A stretch of DNA of 64,000 nucleotides from Flexivirga oryzae (lineage in GTDB: Bacteria; Actinomycetota; Actinomycetes; Actinomycetales; Dermatophilaceae): the NCBI RefSeq assembly GCF_014190805.1, contig NZ_JACHVQ010000003.1, positions 310,001 through 374,000 on the forward strand, given 5' to 3'. A program made the position numbers and the translations under genes. This document shows, piece after piece, positions 43,015 through 52,310 of the stretch (position 1 is the stretch's first letter; the number at the start of each line of letters is the position of its first letter). A model generated the notes under the pieces. It saw nothing but the letters and a program-made list of their open reading frames with translations. It ran no database searches and was not told the origin of the DNA.

Positions 43015-44052
43015 ATGGATGGTCGGGCACTGTCTCGTGCGTATTTCGAAGACGTGGTGGCGCCGCTGCTGGCGCGCCGGTTCCCTGGGCTGCGCTACGC
43101 CGCCGCGCGACTCGGCACCGGGTCGGACGTCCTCGGCTTCGACGATGCGGTGAGCCAGGACCACGACTTCGGCTTACGGCTGACCCTGCTCACTCCTCAC
43201 GACCGGATCAACGAGGTCGTCGAGTCCCTGGACGCCGAGTTGCCGGCGGACTACCGTGACTGGCCCACCCGGTTCTCCACGAGCTGGGCGCGCGATGCCC
43301 GGCCGCAGATCGAGGTCACGTCGGCGAGTGATTTCGGTCGGTCCCGTCTCGGGGTGGACGCCACCGCCCCGCTGTCGGTGACCGACTGGCTGTCGTTGAC
43401 CGGCCAGGCGGTGCTCGAGGTCACCGGCGGACCGGTCTTTGCGGACGGGGCGGGTGAACTCACCGCGATGCGGCAGCGTCTCGAGTGGTATCCGCACGAC
43501 CTGTGGTTGCACCTGCTCGCCTGCGACTGGACCCAGGCGGGGGAGGAGCTGTCGTTCGTCGGGCGGTCCGCGTCCCGCGGCGATGACCTCGGATCCCGTG
43601 TGTTGGCAGGGCGATTGGCACACGTGGGAATGCACCTGGGCTTCCTCCTGGAGCGGCGCTGGCCGCCATACAGCAAGTGGCTCGGCACTGCGTTCGCGCG
43701 GCTGCCGCGTGCCTCGGCGGCCCTGCCCGGCTTCCGGGCCGCCGTGGCCGCACCGACCTGGCAGGAGCGCGAGGACGGTCTGGCGGAAGGGTTCGCTGCA
43801 CTCGGCCGGCTGCAGGGCGAGCTCGGCCTGCCGGCGACCGAGCCGGTCACCGTCCCGCACTTCGACCGGCCGTTCCGGCGGGTGGCCGACATCGCGCGAC
43901 TCCTGCTCGAGGAGATCGTCGATGCCGACGTCCGGGCGCTGCCGTACGGGGTCGGGAACATCGAGCAGGTCAGTGCCGCGACCAAGGTACTGGTGGATGC
44001 ACGACGCCGGCGCGACCTGATGAGCAGCCTCACCACCGGCGGAGCCGGTTAA
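43015..44052 (+). CDS. DUF4037 nucleotidyltransferase-like protein
   Basis: 345 aa. The opening YFEDVVAPLLARRFPGLRYA and ARLGTGSDVLGFDDAVSQDH with DFGLRL is the DUF4037 signature. It resembles a nucleotidyltransferase fold with G-S-D and a D-H-D acidic cluster. The C-terminal part (about 180-320) is a helical bundle. The family's activity is unknown; a DNA polymerase beta-like transferase is suspected. Monocistronic, head-on with the MBL operon promoter. Confidence 0.88.
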   Translation: MDGRALSRAYFEDVVAPLLARRFPGLRYAAARLGTGSDVLGFDDAVSQDHDFGLRLTLLTPHDRINEVVESLDAELPADYRDWPTRFSTSWARDARPQIEVTSASDFGRSRLGVDATAPLSVTDWLSLTGQAVLEVTGGPVFADGAGELTAMRQRLEWYPHDLWLHLLACDWTQAGEELSFVGRSASRGDDLGSRVLAGRLAHVGMHLGFLLERRWPPYSKWLGTAFARLPRASAALPGFRAAVAAPTWQEREDGLAEGFAALGRLQGELGLPATEPVTVPHFDRPFRRVADIARLLLEEIVDADVRALPYGVGNIEQVSAATKVLVDARRRRDLMSSLTTGGAG

Positions 44053-44246
44053 TTGCCCGAATCGCTTGCCGAGCGAGTGTGATCTGCGGTACTCCTGACC
44101 TTGTCCGTCGCTGGTCGAAAGAACGTTGATCCTCCGGCCTCGGGCTCGGCCGTCCCGCGCCTGTGCGGGCCGACCGATTTTCGCGCCGCAATGGTTGCGG
44201 ATGCGCAAGCGAGCGGTCCGCTGGGCCGCGCGTAAAGGGGGACGTC

Positions 44247-45641
44247 ATGAAGCGACGGTTGATGGTCACTTTGGTGGCTGGATCAGTAACAGTGACAGGC
44301 ATGGTCGCCGGACCGGCGAGTGCGACCGGGACGCGCACGGACGGGGTGAACACGTCACAGGCGCAGTCGCTGCGCACCGCGTTGCGGAACGGCACACTGG
44401 CACGGACGGCCGGGAAGACCGATGTGTGCTCCGTGCACCGGTTGCGCTGCCAGGCCGAGATGCTGACCGTGTCGAAGAAGTCGAAGACGCCGATCCGGCA
44501 GTCGCTCGGCACCACGGTCGGGCCGATGACGATGGCCCCGCCGATCGGCTACGGCGCCAAGGAGTTGCAGAAGGCGTACGGCCTCACCAACGCCTCCTCG
44601 CGGACCGGCACGATCGTGGTGATCGGCGCCGGCGCGTACCCCACGTTGGAATCGGATCTGGCCATCTACCGGTCGGCATACCACCTGCCGGCGTGCACGA
44701 AGGCCAACGGTTGCTTCCGGCAGATGAACTACCTGGGTGGTGCGCCGTACAAGCCGGCCAAGGGCGGCGACATGCAGTATGGCGAGGAAGAACTCGCGGT
44801 GGAGACCGCGCTCGACGTGGACATGGCGTCGGCCGCGTGCCCGAAGTGCCGCATCATCTCGATGCAGGTGCCGGTGATCGACGGGTTCTACGGCACCACC
44901 AAGCAGACCCACAACGCGATCCTGCACTTCGCCACCGGTGTCCGCACCGCCAAGAAGCTGGGCGCCGACGCGGTCAGCATCAGCTACGGCTACCCCACGG
45001 ACAAATACTCCGACAAGGGGAAGATCGCCACGCTGATGCGGCAGCCCGGGATGGCGATCGTGTCCTCCTCGGGTGACGACGGCTTCATGTTCGAGGAGGG
45101 TCAGTGGCCGCAGAGCCTGCGGACGGTCACCTCGGCGGGCGGGACCTCGCTGTATGTCGACAAGAGCGCCAAGCGCGGCTACCGCGAGGTCGCCTGGAAC
45201 GGCGCCGGCAGCGGCTGCACCGACGACCTCGGACCTGCGGTCGGGCAGCCGAAGAGCGTCAGCAAGGCGTGTTACGGGCACCGGGCGGCCAGCGACATCT
45301 CGGCGGTCGCCGACCCCTACACCGGGGTGGCGGTCTACGACAGCTACGCGCCCTACACCGGGATGCCGTACGGCTTCATCGTGGTCGGCGGGACCAGCGC
45401 CTCGTCACCGTTCCTTGCCGGTCTCTACGCTCGCGCACCGCGCAACAAGTCCATCATCGGCCCGAACACCGTGTATGCCGCGCCGAGTTCGGCATTCCAC
45501 GACGTGACGATCGGGACCAACTTCGGCGTCGGGATGTGCAAGGCGATGGGCTACCGCAACAACCTGTGTGACTCCGCGGTCGGCTGGGACGGACCCACCG
45601 GGCGCGGCACACCGGCCGGGCTGAAGGCCTTCAAGCACTGA
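44247..45641 (+). CDS. Secreted serine-carboxyl peptidase, sedolisin (S53) family
   Basis: 464 aa. Signal peptide MKRRLMVTLVAGSVTVTGMV, then AGPASA as the cleavage region. A short propeptide precedes PIGYGAKELQKAYGL, the usual mature start. Catalytic residues of S53: Glu186 and Asp190 in VETALDVD, the oxyanion Asp in SSSGDDG, and Ser384 in GGTSASSP. The Glu-x3-Asp pair distinguishes it from subtilases. Family members are acid-active endopeptidases. The C-terminal Ca2+ loop region (SAVGWDGPTGRGTPAG) is present. A purine-rich site (AAAGGGGGA) precedes ATG 44247. Confidence 0.9.
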   Translation: MKRRLMVTLVAGSVTVTGMVAGPASATGTRTDGVNTSQAQSLRTALRNGTLARTAGKTDVCSVHRLRCQAEMLTVSKKSKTPIRQSLGTTVGPMTMAPPIGYGAKELQKAYGLTNASSRTGTIVVIGAGAYPTLESDLAIYRSAYHLPACTKANGCFRQMNYLGGAPYKPAKGGDMQYGEEELAVETALDVDMASAACPKCRIISMQVPVIDGFYGTTKQTHNAILHFATGVRTAKKLGADAVSISYGYPTDKYSDKGKIATLMRQPGMAIVSSSGDDGFMFEEGQWPQSLRTVTSAGGTSLYVDKSAKRGYREVAWNGAGSGCTDDLGPAVGQPKSVSKACYGHRAASDISAVADPYTGVAVYDSYAPYTGMPYGFIVVGGTSASSPFLAGLYARAPRNKSIIGPNTVYAAPSSAFHDVTIGTNFGVGMCKAMGYRNNLCDSAVGWDGPTGRGTPAGLKAFKH

Positions 45642-45657
45642 CCGACGTTCGTCCCCG

Positions 45658-46611
45658 TCAGGCGCGCAGGACGATCTTGCCCTCGACCCGGCCGCTCTCC
45701 AGGGCGCGGTGAGCCTCCGCCACGTCGGCGAGGTCGAAGACCTCGTCGACGGCCGGGACGAGGTGCCCCTGGGCGGCGAGCCCGGCGATGGCTTCCAGCC
45801 AGGCTCGCTCGGTGCGGACGTGGGTCAGGGCGAGCCGGACACCTGCGGCCGCGGCGGCGTCGGCGACCGTGTCGGCGCCGCCGCCGAGCCCGACGAGCAC
45901 CCCACCGCGGCGGGTCGCGCGCACGGCGAAGTCCTTGGACCCGGGTGCCAGGCTGAGGGTGACGTCGGCCGGGTCGGCCTCGAGCGCAGTCATCGCGGCG
46001 GCGTCGCGGAAGTCGACGGTCACGTCGGCGCCGAGCTCACGCAGTCGGTCGAGCTTGGTGGCGGCGTCGATGGCGATGACGGTGGCGCCGAGATGGTGTG
46101 CGATCTGCACGGCGAGATGACCGACACCGCCCGCGGCGCCGCTGATCAGCACCCGCTGTCCAGGTTGCACAGTCGTGGTGTCGGCCAGCGCCTGCCACGC
46201 CGTCATCCCGGTCAGCGGTAGCGCCCCGGCCTGCTCGTCGGTGAGCGTGTCGGGGGTGGCGATCAGGTGGTCGGCCGGAGCGACGGTGTGCTGGGCGTAG
46301 GTGCCGCCTGCGGCCGGAAAGCGGATGAGGCCGAATACGCGCTGGCTCGCGGTGAGGTCGACGACGTCGCTTCCGACGGCTTCGACGGTTCCGGCCACGT
46401 CCGAGCCCGGGGTGTAGGGCAGGGTCACCGCGCCGGCTGCCGCCATACCACCGCCGGTACGGGTCATCGCATCGATCACGTTGACGCCGGCGTAGGCGAC
46501 GCGCACCAGGACCTCGTCAGGCCTTAGATCTGCGGCGGTCGGGGTCGGGACGTCGGTGAGTTCGAGGACCTCCGGGCCGCCGAAGCGGCGCTGCACGACG
46601 GCTGCACTCAT
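45658..46611 (-). CDS. Zinc-type quinone oxidoreductase (MDR superfamily)
   Basis: 317 aa. GroES-like N-domain (VLVRVAYAGVNVIDAMTRTG, PYTPGSDVAGTVEAVG), nucleotide-binding domain GAAGGVGHLAVQIAHHLGA, and the C-terminal ALESGRVEGKIVLRA. The structural zinc Cys cluster is absent, as in quinone oxidoreductases of the QOR type. It likely reduces quinones or enals with NADPH. It is transcribed away from the TetR regulator across the remnant of an F420 reductase, and was probably once in one operon with it. Confidence 0.93.
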   Translation of the reverse strand: MSAAVVQRRFGGPEVLELTDVPTPTAADLRPDEVLVRVAYAGVNVIDAMTRTGGGMAAAGAVTLPYTPGSDVAGTVEAVGSDVVDLTASQRVFGLIRFPAAGGTYAQHTVAPADHLIATPDTLTDEQAGALPLTGMTAWQALADTTTVQPGQRVLISGAAGGVGHLAVQIAHHLGATVIAIDAATKLDRLRELGADVTVDFRDAAAMTALEADPADVTLSLAPGSKDFAVRATRRGGVLVGLGGGADTVADAAAAAGVRLALTHVRTERAWLEAIAGLAAQGHLVPAVDEVFDLADVAEAHRALESGRVEGKIVLRA

Positions 46612-46697
46612 GGTTGCTTCTCTTCTTTCTGTCGGTTTGTCGGGTCAGGCTTCGGGGACGGTCAGGGTCCGGGCCGCTGCGGACGCGGTGCGGCTGC

Positions 46698-46858
46698 TCA
46701 GGCGTGGTGGACGGAGATGTTCACGTCGAAGGTGCCGAACAGCTCGGCCAGCTGGAACATCAGCCGCGAGGACATCTCCGAGCCGCGGGCCGCAGTGATG
46801 TCACCGAGGTCGATCAGCGACGTCTCGGGCCGCCGGTTCCGATGACAGCGATCTTCAT
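46698..46858 (-). pseudogene. Remnant of NADPH:F420 reductase with internal deletion
   Basis: ATG 46858 starts MKIAVIGTGG, the opening of an F420-dependent NADP reductase-like Rossmann fold. It then abruptly leaves frame and stops. The adjoining minus-strand frame ends with SLIDLGDITAARGSEMSSRL and MFQLAELFGTFDVNISV, the C-terminal helix-strand typical of the same family (D-L-G-D-x-x-A-A-R-x-x-E-M). About 150 middle codons are therefore missing. What remains cannot be functional. It sits at the position expected for the first gene controlled by the divergent TetR protein. Confidence 0.7.
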
Positions 46859-46875
46859 AACCTCGATTCATAGTT

Positions 46876-46937
46876 CCAACGGTCGCGTTGGATTTGACGG
46901 TAGTACTGTCCGGGAGAAAAGACAACGCCAACGTTGG
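46876..46937. promoter_or_regulatory. Two TetR operator palindromes
   Basis: CCAACG-GTCG-CGTTGG at 46876-46891 and CCAACGTTGG at 46928-46937 share the half-site CCAACG. They lie in the divergent spacer upstream of the tetR-type gene (GTG 46948), flanking its likely -35/-10 region (TTGACG at 46895). Autorepression plus control of the leftward oxidoreductase is the natural reading. Confidence 0.75.
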
Positions 46938-46947
46938 AGATGAGACT

Positions 46948-47544
46948 GTGGCCTGGGACACCGAAGGAACCAAACGCAAGATCGTCGACGCGGCCACCGC
47001 GCAGTTCGCCCTCACCGGCCCCGCCGGCACGACCATCGAACGCATCGCGAAAGAGGCGGGAGTCAACAAGGAGCGCGTGTACGCCTACTACGGCGGCAAG
47101 GACGCGCTGTTCGCGCATGTGCTGGCGGAGCAGATGCGCACCGCGACGGCCTCAGTGCCCGTCCCCTCGACCGGCCCCGACGATGTGGCCGCCTACGCCG
47201 GGCGGCTCTTCGACTACCTGGACCAGCACCCCCATCTGCTGCGCCTGCTGCAGTGGGAGGCGCTGACCATCACCGGCGGAGTTCCGGACGAACAGCATCG
47301 CCGGGAGATGTATGCCGAGCGCACCGGCGAGCTCGCGCAGGGCCAGGCGACCGGCAATCTGACCTCCAGCTTCGACGCCGATCTGCTGAACGTGCTGATC
47401 CTCGGCGTCGTCGGCTACTGGACGATGGTGCCGCAGGTTGCCCGGATGATCGCCGGCCCGAGCGACGGGCCGCACGAGAAGGAGCGGCGCCGTGCGGCCG
47501 TCGTCGAGGCTGCGCGACGGCTGGCAACCCCACTGCCGGCGTGA
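46948..47544 (+). CDS. TetR family transcriptional regulator
   Basis: 198 aa from GTG 46948 (GGAGA upstream). TetR HTH KRKIVDAATAQFALTGPAGT, TIERIAKEAGVNKERVYAYY, GGKDALFAHV. The C-terminal ligand domain includes YLDQHPHLLRLLQWEALTI and is TetR_C-like. It is divergent from a QOR-type oxidoreductase through the F420-reductase remnant, with two matching palindromes in its own promoter. The ligand is unknown; electrophiles or quinones are a guess from the neighbour. Confidence 0.92.
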   Translation: MAWDTEGTKRKIVDAATAQFALTGPAGTTIERIAKEAGVNKERVYAYYGGKDALFAHVLAEQMRTATASVPVPSTGPDDVAAYAGRLFDYLDQHPHLLRLLQWEALTITGGVPDEQHRREMYAERTGELAQGQATGNLTSSFDADLLNVLILGVVGYWTMVPQVARMIAGPSDGPHEKERRRAAVVEAARRLATPLPA

Positions 47545-47598
47545 GCCGGCGTGAGGACAGCTGATGACTGAGCGTCCGGCCGGTCGGGAACTGGACGA

Positions 47599-47985
47599 TC
47601 AACCCTGGTAGAGCCAGATCCAGTTGTCGTCCGGGTCGGTCACTGCGCTGTCGCGTGGCATGCCTTCGGCGGCGTTGATGGCGACTGCCTCGGCGGCGCC
47701 GGCTGTGAGCGCGCGCTCGTGGGCTGCGTCGAGATCGGGCACGGTGAATCCCACTGTGCTGCGGTCGGGTTGGTCGAAGGAGTCGGGCCCGAGCAGGAAG
47801 ATGAGGAAGAATCCGGGCTGGCCGTACTCGCCGAACAGATAGCCCGCATAGTCGGCGTCGTCGGTATGCCGGACGGTGGTCTCCGTCAGACCGAACGCGT
47901 CCCGATAGAACTCGCGCGCGGCTGCGGGGTCGCTGACCCCGATCTTGATCTGCACCGGCGTCAACGTGGTGGTGGGGGTGGGCAT
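47599..47985 (-). CDS. VOC (glyoxalase-like) domain protein, probably the C-terminal part of a MerR-VOC fusion
   Basis: 128 aa from ATG 47985. VOC domain with LTPVQIKIGVSDPAAAREFY, YGQPGFFLIFLLGPDSF, VGFTVPDLDAAHERALTAGA and the final DPDDNWIWLYQG. Metal-ligand His/Glu positions are only partly conserved, so a binding rather than catalytic role is possible. The frame continues upstream without interruption through a coiled-coil segment to about 48075, so the original protein was larger; see the adjoining remnant. It may still be expressed as a stand-alone domain. Confidence 0.75.
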   Translation of the reverse strand: MPTPTTTLTPVQIKIGVSDPAAAREFYRDAFGLTETTVRHTDDADYAGYLFGEYGQPGFFLIFLLGPDSFDQPDRSTVGFTVPDLDAAHERALTAGAAEAVAINAAEGMPRDSAVTDPDDNWIWLYQG

Positions 47986-48163
47986 GGCGACTCCTTGGGT
48001 GGCGTAGCGGGCGGTTTGCTCCAGCTGTCGGGACAGGTGCGCGTGTTGTCGCCGCAGCCTGTCGGCGTGGGAGGCGAGCTTCGTCGTAGTGGCGCAGTGC
48101 GTGGGCTGTCAGGCCGGTCAACTTGGCGAACTGGCCCACCGTGAGCGCATCGTCGTCTCGCAT
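47986..48163 (-). pseudogene. MerR regulator N-terminus with internal deletion
   Basis: ATG 48163 encodes the MerR helix-turn-helix start MRDDDALTVGQFAKLTGLTA, then HALRHYDEA, and then goes out of frame. In the VOC frame the same DNA from about 48075 reads LASHADRLRRQHAHLSRQLE followed by QTARYATQGVAMP, which is the dimerisation coil that normally follows the MerR domain. About 60 codons (the wing and early coil) are missing at the junction. The parent was most likely a MerR DNA-binding domain fused to a VOC effector domain. Confidence 0.72.
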
Positions 48164-48249
48164 GTCACTAGGTTCCGCGTTCGCCCCACCCGAAGGTCAA
48201 GGAAGTGACGTGATCAATGCCGGTCCGGCCCCGCCGATGACGTCATCCA

Positions 48250-48291
48250 GTTATCCACATCCCCTCGTTTCACGGAGGGGATGTGGATAAC
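48250..48291. promoter_or_regulatory. 17-bp perfect palindrome containing two inverted DnaA boxes
   Basis: GTTATCCACATCCCCTC (48250-48266) and its exact complement (48275-48291) flank an 8-nt loop. Each outer arm contains a perfect TTATCCACA box (48251-48259, and 48282-48290 on the minus strand). It lies 54 bp upstream of the DUF222 start and downstream of the MerR remnant. It could be a terminator-like hairpin, an operator or a DnaA site. Confidence 0.75.
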
Positions 48292-48309
48292 ATTTGAGAG
48301 CGAAAAGTG

Positions 48310-48352
48310 TTGCATATCAGCAAGTTTCGACTATAATCGAACACATGGACGA
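48310..48352 (+). promoter_or_regulatory. Leaderless promoter of DUF222/HNH gene with degenerate SOS box
   Basis: -35 TTGCAT (48310-48315), 16-bp spacer, perfect -10 TATAAT (48332-48337), then 7 nt to ATG 48345. Overlapping the start is TCGAAC-ACAT-GGACGA (48337-48352), which matches the actinobacterial LexA consensus TCGAAC-N4-GTTCGA at 10 of 12 positions. Mycobacterial 13E12 genes are LexA-regulated; here the right half-site has decayed. Confidence 0.7.
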
Positions 48353-49682
48353 CACGCAGAAAGATGCGATCGACGACGGCAATCCGGTCGTCGACGCATC
48401 CACGCTGCGCACCCTCCTGCACGAGGTCGGCGGCGACCTTGCCACCGACGATCCGCTCGCGGAGATCCGCGCCCTCGAAGAACTCAAGAACGCCCTGTGC
48501 GCCCGCCAGGCACGACTGGGCGTCCAGGTCCACCAGCGCCAACGCGACAAGGACGCCGCCCGCGGGATCGACCGGGCCACCACCGCACGGTTCGTCGGCT
48601 CCCAGATCGCCCTGGCCCAACGCCGCTCACCCCACCTCGGCTCCCGGCTGCTCGGGCTGGCCCACGCCCTCACCGAGGAAATGCCGCACACCTACGCCGC
48701 GCTCGCGGCCGGGGTCATCAACGAACGCGACGCCACCGCCCTGGTCGCCCAGACCGCGTTCTTGTCCCGGGAGGACCGCGGGAGTGTGGACGCCGCCCTC
48801 GCCGACGACCTCGGGCACACAAGTCACCGCCGCCTGGTCGCCGAAGCGACGAAGCACGCCTACGCCGCCGACCCGCAAGCCTTCGTCCACCGCCGCGCCA
48901 AGGCCGAAGCCGACCGGCGGGTCACCCTGCGACCAGCACCGGACTGCATGGCCTGGCTCACCGCGCTGCTGCCGGTCAAAGACGGCGTCGCCTGCTACGC
49001 CGCCCTCAAAACCGCGGCCGCCGCACACAGTGACCAACCCCGCGGCCAGGTCATGGCCGACACCCTCGTGCAGCGCGTCACCGGACACGCACCCGCCGAC
49101 GGCAGTGCCGACATCCACGTCGACCTACTCATCCCCATCGACACCCTCACCGGCGACACCCCCGCCCACGTACCCGACTACGGGCCCATCCCCGCCGACC
49201 TCGCCCGCGAATGGGTCAACACCACCAACACCACCAACGACGACACCGCTGCGGAGGTGCGCACCCAGATCCGCCGGATCTTCACCTACCCCGACACCGG
49301 CGACCTGATCGGCATGGACTCCCACGCCCGCACCTACCCCGGCCTCCTGGCCCACCTGATCCGGCTACGCGACCACACCTGCCGCACCCCCTGGTGCGAC
49401 GCCCCCATCAAACACATCGACCACATCCAAGCCCACGCAACAGGCGGCGAAACCTGCGAACGCAACGGACAAGGCCTGTGCGCCCGCTGCAACCAAGTCA
49501 AAGAACACCCCGACATCAACATCACCGGCCACGCCGGCGAAACCACCACCACCACCGGCAGCCTCACCACCACCAGCAGACCACCCGCACCACCCGGCAT
49601 GCCCCCACCGACTCGATCACACGTCGAACGCACCCTCATCGACATCACCTGGCACCACCACATCACCTGGCGACCACGCTGA
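48345..49682 (+). CDS. DUF222 / HNH endonuclease (13E12-repeat type)
   Basis: 445 aa. The N-terminal DUF222 helical domain occupies about 1-300. The C-terminal HNH domain carries CRTPWCDAPIKHIDHIQAHA and LCARCNQVKEHPD (zinc-binding Cys pairs and catalytic His). These proteins are multicopy in actinobacteria and behave like mobile or repeated genes; activity is unproven, though nuclease residues are intact. Start 48345 is fixed by the leaderless TATAAT promoter; the frame to 48294 is not used. The third-position C bias is extreme, higher than in neighbours. Confidence 0.92.
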   Translation: MDDTQKDAIDDGNPVVDASTLRTLLHEVGGDLATDDPLAEIRALEELKNALCARQARLGVQVHQRQRDKDAARGIDRATTARFVGSQIALAQRRSPHLGSRLLGLAHALTEEMPHTYAALAAGVINERDATALVAQTAFLSREDRGSVDAALADDLGHTSHRRLVAEATKHAYAADPQAFVHRRAKAEADRRVTLRPAPDCMAWLTALLPVKDGVACYAALKTAAAAHSDQPRGQVMADTLVQRVTGHAPADGSADIHVDLLIPIDTLTGDTPAHVPDYGPIPADLAREWVNTTNTTNDDTAAEVRTQIRRIFTYPDTGDLIGMDSHARTYPGLLAHLIRLRDHTCRTPWCDAPIKHIDHIQAHATGGETCERNGQGLCARCNQVKEHPDINITGHAGETTTTTGSLTTTSRPPAPPGMPPPTRSHVERTLIDITWHHHITWRPR

Positions 49683-49722
49683 CTCCATCGGGCGATGGCC
49701 GAGTGCGCCATACAAGGTGTGC

Positions 49723-51350
49723 TCAGATGATGTCGCGGCGCCGGAAACCGGTGAAGCCGACGAGGATGAACAGCGCCGCGATCACGAGCAGCCAGAGCAA
49801 ACCGGCCCAATCCGGTGAACTGGCAGTCACGTTCGGCACGTGGCGCAGTGGGCTGATGTCCAGTGCCCAGTCGGGCAGGTTGAACGTCGGTCCGAGGATG
49901 GTGAGTCCGAAGGTCGCCACCACACCGAGCCAGGCGATGAGCCGCCGCGTCGGCACCGCGCCGACGGCGGCGACGGCGATCCCGACCAGCAGCCACACCG
50001 CGGGAACGGTCACGACCGCCTGTCGGACCACGTCACCGATGCCGATCGACGAATCCTTGGCCGACGCGACCAGGCCGAGCCCGGTGCCGGCCAGGATCAT
50101 GGCCAGCGCCGTCCCGCCCAGGGCGACGACGACGTTACTGGCGAGGTAGGTCGACCGGCGCAGCGAACCGGCGAGGAGAGGTTCGACGCGGTAGTCGACC
50201 TCCTCGGCGTAGATCCGCAGTATCACCTGCACGCCCATGATCGAGGCGATGATCGCGATGATCTGCAGGATCGTGACCAGGAAGGCGAAGGTGAGGTCAC
50301 TGGCTCCCGCGCCGCCGGCGGCGAGCACCTGTGACATGGCCGGGTTGTCCTTGAGCAGGTCACCGATCGAGCTGGCGAGGTTGCCGAAGACCAGCCCGAG
50401 GCCGGCGAAGGCGATCAGCCAGGTGATCAGCGAGGTGCGGTTCGCCTTGAGCGCGAGTCCCCAGACGTTGCTGGCGAGGCCGGCTCCGCCCGGACCCGGG
50501 CGTGGGGCGAGCATGCCCTGCCCGAAGTCGCGCCGCCCCTGGAGCGTGAAGGCGGCAAGGACCAGGAGTATGGCGAGGGCCACCGGCAGCAGCAGCGGCC
50601 ACGGGTTGTTGTCCGTCCCGGCGCGGGTCTCCTCGAGCCAGCCGAGCGGTGTCAGCCAGGTGGTCCAGCCGTCCGCGCCGCTGGACTCGATGTACCCGCG
50701 CAGCACATAACAGATGCCGAGGACGGCGATCGAGATGCTGCTCGCGGTGCGCGCATCGGACCCGATCTGGGCCGCGACCGCCGCGACGCCCGCGAACACC
50801 AGCCCGGATGCGGTGAACGTCGCGGCAAGGATCAGGCTCGAGACCATCCCGCCGCCCACCGCGATGGTGATCAGGAAACACACGACGCCGAGCGCGACCG
50901 ACCCGATGAGCGCGATCAGCAGAGCGACCGCCAGGCGTGAACCACGCGCGAGCACCCCGGACGAGATCAGTTCGGCCTGCCCGGAGTCTTCGTCGGCACG
51001 GCTGTTGCGCACCACGGCCAGAATCGCCATCAGCCCCGCGAAGAGCGCACCGAGCTGCCCGGCCCGCCAGGAGTTGAAACCGTCCGCGGTCATCAGGTCG
51101 CGAGCCGGCCCGAACAGCAGCGACAGCGCCGGGTTGCCGGCGAGGGTCCTCGCCAGTCCGGATCGGTCATCGGCGCTGGGGAAGATCCACGCGTAGGCCA
51201 GGATGGACGAAGCGGACAGGGCCGAGATCAGCGCGACCCAGGGCGCCAGGTTCCGCGCGTCCTGGCGCACCGCGACCGCCAGCAACGGTCGCGCCCCGGT
51301 CAGCGGACCAGCAGCACGCTCCACGTCGGCACGCGCGACATCGGTCGCGG

Positions 51351-51354
<4 letters not shown>
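49723..51354 (-). CDS. ABC exporter permease
   Basis: 543 aa with about 12 membrane helices in two repeats, and large soluble loops (e.g. RSNRADEDSGQAELISSGVL-like segment with the acidic motif DEDSGQ, repeated as YAEEVDYRVEPLLAGSLRRS). This is the layout of two-domain ABC-2 exporters annotated for polyketide or peptide antibiotic export. Its start overlaps the ATPase stop by 4 nt, so the two are coupled. With the TetR gene it forms a tetR-ATPase-permease operon typical of self-resistance or drug efflux. Substrate unknown. Confidence 0.9.

Positions 51355-52306
<952 letters not shown>

Positions 52307-52310
<4 letters not shown>

Noticed and set aside
49211..50149. 312-codon plus-strand frame at the end of the DUF222 gene
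   Set aside because: His/Pro/Arg-rich out-of-frame reading of the HNH region running into the antisense of the ABC permease.
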